17,562 nucleotides of DNA, from NCBI GenBank assembly GCA_946623775.1, contig CAMORJ010000023.1:1-17562 (forward strand), in the 5' to 3' direction. This stretch comes from an uncultured Bacillota bacterium. Its GTDB lineage: Bacteria; Bacillota_I; Bacilli_A; RFN20; CAG-826. The position numbers and the translations under genes were made by a program. Shown here piece after piece: positions 14,111 through 17,562 of this stretch. The stretch's first letter is position 1; every line of letters starts with the position of its first letter. The notes under the pieces are model-generated. The model was not told the DNA's origin. It did not search any database and saw nothing but the letters and a program-made list of their open reading frames with translations.

Positions 14111-15691
14111 ATACGGCTTGGATGGGTCCAGGGTTATTGTTTCCCCATCTATCATCAATTTATTTCCAGTGCCGTTGCCTTTGAACGCATATTTATACCC
14201 TGAAACAAGATAAGCAGTCGCCTCTTTTTTATTTTTATAGGCCGCCATATGCCCTGGGTAGAGAACGCTGCCATCCTCCAGCTCAATTTCGACATCCCCC
14301 GCGAAATGGATTCTCTTCCATTTGCAAGAGTAAAGCTCGTCCGCCGATTCCACCAAAGACAAAGTGTGGGATGAACTATGGACGTGAAGCAAATACGATG
14401 CGGTCTCGGCGGAACTAAATGTGGCGACAATGTCTTTTTGACGCAACGCGAATGAGACGATGGCTTTTGCGATTCTTGCCGACAGCTTTCCGAGGGCGTC
14501 TTTATCGAGCGGCTTTCCTTCGATCGTGAGGCGTTTTTCGATAAGGGGTCGCATATTTTCTTCTAAATAAGCGTCGCCGAGCGCCCCTGCGATAAGGTTT
14601 TTGACGCCATTGATTCCTTGCAAGGCATCATGGCAGATGTTTTTGATAAACTCAAAAAGCGTCTGATAAGGATCGCCCTGTCCGCCAACAAGACTCCCCA
14701 ACGCGACCAACCCGGGTTGCAGATTTGTCACGTAGTCATCGCGATCGTGGCTCATGAGCAATACAAAAGCGGGGAGCGATTCGCGCAAAAAGAGGGAAGA
14801 TGGGACCAAGGAGTTCTCAGGATCGGCAGGGAACTGCTTTTTGCCAAATAAACGTTTGATGATGTCGGCTTTCAATACTTCAAATGCCGGAGGGTCGGCT
14901 CGGAAGGTTGACATTTGCCTGTAGTGTGAAAGATACGCCTCGGGCTGTTCGCTGTAGAGCAGCTTATTCGGGTAAAACATATCAACCCCGTAACGGCAGA
15001 ATCCAAATTCCGGAGGCGCAAGGAGCGGGACGAGGTCATCCGGATCCAATATGTTAAAGATATAGGGGCAAGGATTGGCCGCGGCGCGGGACTTTTCGGC
15101 TCCCATTGGGGCCTCAAAGCAATAGGCGAACACTTTATCGAAGCCTTCTTTGCAATAGCATGCGAGCAGGTTCGCCACCGCGCCCCCTCGCGAGAAGCCG
15201 GTGACCCAGAGATATTTTTTTCCTTTGATGTCGCTGCAATAATCGCGCAACTCCTTCAGCAACTTGTTCGCTGCGAGCGCGAAACCTTCGTGGTCGCCCT
15301 CTCGCCCAAGCAAGAAATTCCCGCCCCATTCGCCGAAATAATTCCCACCCCTGACCGAAGCGGCAACTAGCGTTGTCCGGAATCCCAGCTTGAGCCTCCC
15401 GAACACGCATCCAATGGTTCGGGCATGGCAGACAAGAGAATAATCGTGGCTTGGCCTTAAATCTTTGAAACCGCATTTCTCCAAAAATTCAGCTGCGTTG
15501 CTCCATGGCTCGCCGCTGTTGGCGCCGAAACCGGAAATGGCCATAGCGGCCGATTGGCGGCATAGCGGCATGCTGAATGCGCATGGGTCATTCTGGAATG
15601 GCCCGACATCGAAAATGGCTGTGGCAGGGTAGTCTTTCCCTTCGTATCCGTCCGCGAAGTGATAAGTGATTTTTTTCCTTTTGGAAAACAT
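14096..15691 (-). CDS. Lipase-class-3 / Mbeg1-like alpha/beta hydrolase
   Basis: A 531-residue protein with the nucleophile elbow VTGFSRGGAVANL (Ser167). The downstream segment NILDPDDLVPLLAPP...FCRYG (213-234) matches the acid-residue region of class-3 lipases (probably Asp219). SHYRQM, soon after about residue 255, is a possible histidine. The last 250 or so residues match nothing I recognise. No signal peptide or membrane helix is evident, so it is probably cytoplasmic; substrate unknown. ATG 15691 is preferred to the in-frame TTG at 15697. A GATAAT ends six bases before the ATG on the minus strand, with no Shine-Dalgarno, so a leaderless message is likely. It is the only protein gene in the window on the minus strand and shares its 55-bp upstream region with the divergent glycosyltransferase. 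Confidence 0.8.
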   Translation of the reverse strand: MFSKRKKITYHFADGYEGKDYPATAIFDVGPFQNDPCAFSMPLCRQSAAMAISGFGANSGEPWSNAAEFLEKCGFKDLRPSHDYSLVCHARTIGCVFGRLKLGFRTTLVAASVRGGNYFGEWGGNFLLGREGDHEGFALAANKLLKELRDYCSDIKGKKYLWVTGFSRGGAVANLLACYCKEGFDKVFAYCFEAPMGAEKSRAAANPCPYIFNILDPDDLVPLLAPPEFGFCRYGVDMFYPNKLLYSEQPEAYLSHYRQMSTFRADPPAFEVLKADIIKRLFGKKQFPADPENSLVPSSLFLRESLPAFVLLMSHDRDDYVTNLQPGLVALGSLVGGQGDPYQTLFEFIKNICHDALQGINGVKNLIAGALGDAYLEENMRPLIEKRLTIEGKPLDKDALGKLSARIAKAIVSFALRQKDIVATFSSAETASYLLHVHSSSHTLSLVESADELYSCKWKRIHFAGDVEIELEDGSVLYPGHMAAYKNKKEATAYLVSGYKYAFKGNGTGNKLMIDGETITLDPSKPYSLEI

Positions 15692-15697
15692 AACCAA

Positions 15698-15703
15698 ATT
15701 ATC
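15698..15703 (-). promoter_or_regulatory. -10 element of the lipase-like gene
   Basis: GATAAT on the minus strand, six bases before ATG 15691. The -35 is not recognisable. Confidence 0.4.
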
Positions 15704-15730
15704 CGATTTTCGAACGTTGAGAGGAAGAGA

Positions 15731-15736
15731 TACAAT
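15731..15736 (+). promoter_or_regulatory. -10 element of the glycosyltransferase gene
   Basis: TACAAT ends ten bases before ATG 15747. No clear -35 is seen and no Shine-Dalgarno lies at usable distance, as GAGGA at 15721 is over 20 bases away. Confidence 0.4.
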
Positions 15737-15746
15737 AATCTATATC

Positions 15747-16622
15747 ATGAGATTGGCCATCATCTGCCCTATAAAAGACGCCGCATCTACGTTGCCTAGA
15801 TTATTGAAAAGCTATCTTGCCCAGACGTCTTTTTCTGACTGCGTCGCCTATTTCGTCCTCGATCCGTCCTCGGACGAAACGGAACGAATCCTGTCTGCAT
15901 TCGCTCGGGACTACCCCGAAAACGTGAAAATCATCCGCTCCGACGGCCTGCAAGGCCCAGGCTTAAATCGCTTTGCGGGCATTCGCGCGAGCGAAGAACC
16001 ATATATATCCTTTATGGACTCCGATGATGAGCTGATGCCCGAGTACGCAAAAACGATTATCGAAACGTTGGATAAGGGTTTTGACGCCGTCGATTTCTCT
16101 TTCTTCATTCAAACGCAAGGCGCCCCCCGCCCATATAGATTGAGGGGGCAACGAAAAGAATTGGACCGATACAAGGCAATCCGATTGCTGCTGAATGACT
16201 CGTCCATGCGCGGCTTCCTCTGGTGCAAAGCCTTCCGAAGAGAGATGCTTTTGGGCGATCCGCTTGTTTTGTCCCAGTTTTTATTTGAAGACATGCCTTT
16301 GGCTTTCTCAGCCTTTTTGCATTGCAATCGAATCGCGTACCTCAGCGACCCCTTATACGTTTATCGGAAAAGAAGCGGGTCGGCGATGAGGGGAGACAAT
16401 CGCAATCGCGCTTCGCTCCATCTCGCATCGTTTTTGGCGATGTTCGATTACGCGAAAACAAAGGGCGATGAAACGGCGAAAAGAATCGTTTCCAATTCAT
16501 ACTTAAGGATGAAATTATCCCTGGAGTACGACATCGGATTGGCGAAAAAGGATGGATTGTCAAAGGAAGAAGCCAAGTCAATCTTGGCCAAATTGAAGTC
16601 TATCAAGCAAAATCGTAGTTAA
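15747..16622 (+). CDS. Family 2 glycosyltransferase
   Basis: A 291-residue GT-A-fold enzyme. The N-terminal strand LAIICPIKDAASTLPRLLKSYLAQ and the metal/nucleotide-sugar motif FMDSDDELMP (DSDD at 91-94) place it in GT2. The later FLFEDMPLAF resembles the ED motif supplying the catalytic base. No membrane helix is evident. Donor and acceptor cannot be read from sequence; cell-surface polysaccharide or glycolipid synthesis is the usual role. An upstream ATG at 15666 in the same frame would add 27 residues, but these resemble no GT2 start and would reach into the lipase gene. ATG 15747 puts MRLAIICPIKD exactly at the family N-terminus. It is divergent from the lipase-like gene, and desulfoferrodoxin follows after 51 bp. 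Confidence 0.87.
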   Translation: MRLAIICPIKDAASTLPRLLKSYLAQTSFSDCVAYFVLDPSSDETERILSAFARDYPENVKIIRSDGLQGPGLNRFAGIRASEEPYISFMDSDDELMPEYAKTIIETLDKGFDAVDFSFFIQTQGAPRPYRLRGQRKELDRYKAIRLLLNDSSMRGFLWCKAFRREMLLGDPLVLSQFLFEDMPLAFSAFLHCNRIAYLSDPLYVYRKRSGSAMRGDNRNRASLHLASFLAMFDYAKTKGDETAKRIVSNSYLRMKLSLEYDIGLAKKDGLSKEEAKSILAKLKSIKQNRS

Positions 16623-16673
16623 AAGAACGAGAATCAATTATCATTAATCCATAACAAAGGAAGGAATACACCT

Positions 16674-17051
16674 ATGGCCAAATATTTTAAGTGCTCGTCA
16701 TGCCCCAGCCTCGTTGTCAAACTAAACGAAGAAGGGTGCAACCCGTCCTGCTGTGGTAAACCCATGGAGGAAATGAACCCCAACACTGTCGATGCCGCAA
16801 AAGAAAAGCATGTGCCTGTCGTAGAAGTAAAAGGAAATACTGTGAATGTCGTCGTCGGCGACGTCATCCACCCAATGATCGAAGCCCATTACATCGTGTA
16901 TATCGCTTTGGAAACCAATTTCGGCGTCTCCATTCACTACTTGAAGCCCGGCCAAGAGCCTCGTACTGCTTTCGCTTTAGCGGAAGGAGAAATCCCAACG
17001 GCCGTTTTGGCATACTGCAATCTCCACGGACTCTGGAAATCCAAGATATAA
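16674..17051 (+). CDS. dfx: Desulfoferrodoxin (superoxide reductase, class I)
   Basis: A 125-residue two-domain iron protein that reduces superoxide to hydrogen peroxide without making oxygen, typical of anaerobes. The N-terminal desulforedoxin domain has the centre I ligands Cys7, Cys10, Cys26 and Cys27 (CSSC...CCGKPM). The catalytic centre II has His46 in EKHVP, His66 in HPM, His72 in AHY, and Cys115 and His118 in CNLHGLW, giving the His4-Cys set. All ligands are present. Shine-Dalgarno AAGGA lies eight bases before the ATG. The upstream gap contains AATTATCATTAATCC, one good half of a Fur/PerR-like site, but the other half is not matched. Electrons normally come from rubredoxin, for which no gene is seen here. 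A terminator follows. Confidence 0.95.
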   Translation: MAKYFKCSSCPSLVVKLNEEGCNPSCCGKPMEEMNPNTVDAAKEKHVPVVEVKGNTVNVVVGDVIHPMIEAHYIVYIALETNFGVSIHYLKPGQEPRTAFALAEGEIPTAVLAYCNLHGLWKSKI

Positions 17052-17068
17052 AATAAGCAACTTCAAAT

Positions 17069-17109
17069 GCTCGGCGCCAGAATGGGTGGGTGTCGAGCTT
17101 TTTCTTTTT
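17069..17109 (+). terminator. Rho-independent terminator of desulfoferrodoxin gene
   Basis: GCTCGGCGCC (17069-17078) pairs with GGTGTCGAGC (17089-17098), with two G-T pairs and a 10-nt loop, followed by TTTTTCTTTTT. Confidence 0.85.
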
Positions 17110-17204
17110 GACCGCTAAATTATGAGACGCGTGCGCGCTCGCGAGCGCTATAAATTATATGCATCTGCGCGCACATAAAATGCGTGGGTGCGCGCAAAAA
17201 AATG
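17110..17204 (+). promoter_or_regulatory. Region upstream of the rRNA promoters with repeated GC palindromes
   Basis: The 438-bp gap after the desulfoferrodoxin gene contains no credible gene before 16S rRNA. This part holds a perfect 14-bp palindrome GCGCTCGCGAGCGC (17135-17148) ending against TATAAA (17149), a possible distal promoter. It also holds two copies of the self-complementary TGCGCGCA (17166-17173 and 17189-17196, 23 bp apart). The A7 run at 17196-17202 could be an UP element for the next promoter. Confidence 0.5.
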
Positions 17205-17232
17205 TTGACGTGTGTTTTGAAGCGTGTATCAT
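17205..17232 (+). promoter_or_regulatory. rRNA operon promoter P1
   Basis: TTGACG (17205-17210), 16-bp spacer, TATCAT (17227-17232), directly after an A7 tract. Predicted start near 17240. Confidence 0.7.
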
Positions 17233-17306
17233 TACGTATTGCAGCCCCCGGATACAGGGTTGCGAAGACCTCAAGAAAAGAAATTCGAAAAAAATAAATT
17301 TCCCTC

Positions 17307-17335
17307 TTGACTAGGTCGTAAAGAAAGAATAAAGT
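17307..17335 (+). promoter_or_regulatory. rRNA operon promoter P2
   Basis: TTGACT (17307-17312), 17-bp spacer, TAAAGT (17330-17335). Predicted start near 17343, giving a leader of about 147 nt. Tandem promoters are usual for rRNA operons. Confidence 0.6.
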
Positions 17336-17343
17336 ATCCGAGC

Positions 17344-17489
17344 ACGCCCACCAGGGAGACCTGTGCGACGAGAGCCGCGGGCGTCACTGATCTTTGAAAA
17401 CTAAACAGATAGACAACAAACACTTAACGTCGATTCTTTGAGAATCAAAAAACAAAACCAGATAATTTATTGAACTAGATCAAAATTTT
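17344..17489 (+). other. 16S rRNA leader with boxA and hairpins
   Basis: TGATCTTTGAAAACT at 17388-17402 is a boxA-type antitermination element as in Firmicutes rRNA leaders. ACGCCC (17344-17349) can pair with GGGCGT (17379-17384) around an inner CAGG-GAGA-CCTG hairpin. GATTCT-TTG-AGAATC (17432-17446) is a further small hairpin. The partner strand of the RNase III stem would lie outside the window. Confidence 0.65.

Positions 17490-17562
<73 letters not shown>

Noticed and set aside
16630..16650. Possible Fur or PerR operator before the desulfoferrodoxin gene
   Set aside because: AATTATCATTAATCC matches only one half of the Fur-type palindrome. The other half agrees at about one position in seven, so it is too weak to list as an operator.

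Overview
The window looks like a chromosomal segment of an anaerobic, fermentative member of the Firmicutes, probably from the Bacilli/Erysipelotrichia/Mollicutes side. The clues are a pyruvate:ferredoxin oxidoreductase, a superoxide reductase, a lgt–trxB–rapZ–whiA block followed by gap–pgk–tpiA, a Firmicutes-type boxA before 16S rRNA, and a PGK with an insertion after SHLGK. TGA is used as a stop (lgt, pgk, the BI-1 gene, tcdA), so the genetic code is standard, and base composition is near 50% GC. No phage, transposase, CRISPR array or plasmid gene was found. The placement rests on protein motifs and 73 nt of 16S rRNA, so it is approximate.

Layout. Positions 1-1039 hold the 3' end of nifJ, closed by a terminator. 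A short non-coding stretch with a 14-bp inverted repeat leads to a minus-strand tRNA-Pro(GGG) with its own promoter and terminator. From 1442 the plus strand carries uvrA, lgt, a beta-carbonic anhydrase, a thioredoxin-reductase-like flavoprotein, rapZ (yvcJ), whiA and a small XRE regulator. The glycolytic genes gap, pgk, tpiA and a BI-1/YetJ-family membrane protein follow (9384-13357). Then come tcdA, a convergent cytoplasmic lipase-like gene (minus strand), a divergent GT2 glycosyltransferase and a desulfoferrodoxin gene. The window ends in the promoter and leader region and first bases of a 16S rRNA gene.

How the genes fit together. PFOR makes acetyl-CoA and reduced ferredoxin, GAPDH/PGK/TIM give the triose part of glycolysis, and desulfoferrodoxin removes superoxide in an anaerobe. 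The thioredoxin-reductase-like protein keeps the FAD motif and the CATC redox pair but has lost both NADPH-binding signatures. It may therefore draw electrons from ferredoxin, which would tie thiol redox to PFOR. RapZ and WhiA stand together as in many Firmicutes, but YvcK is not between them and HprK is not beside lgt.

Signals. Several genes have no Shine-Dalgarno but a -10 hexamer 6-10 nt before the ATG (uvrA, rapZ, tcdA, lipase, glycosyltransferase), suggesting leaderless or near-leaderless mRNAs. The metabolic genes have good Shine-Dalgarno sites. GC-rich alternating purine-pyrimidine tracts, often containing TGCGCGC, sit in the promoter regions of uvrA, gap, pgk and the rRNA operon.
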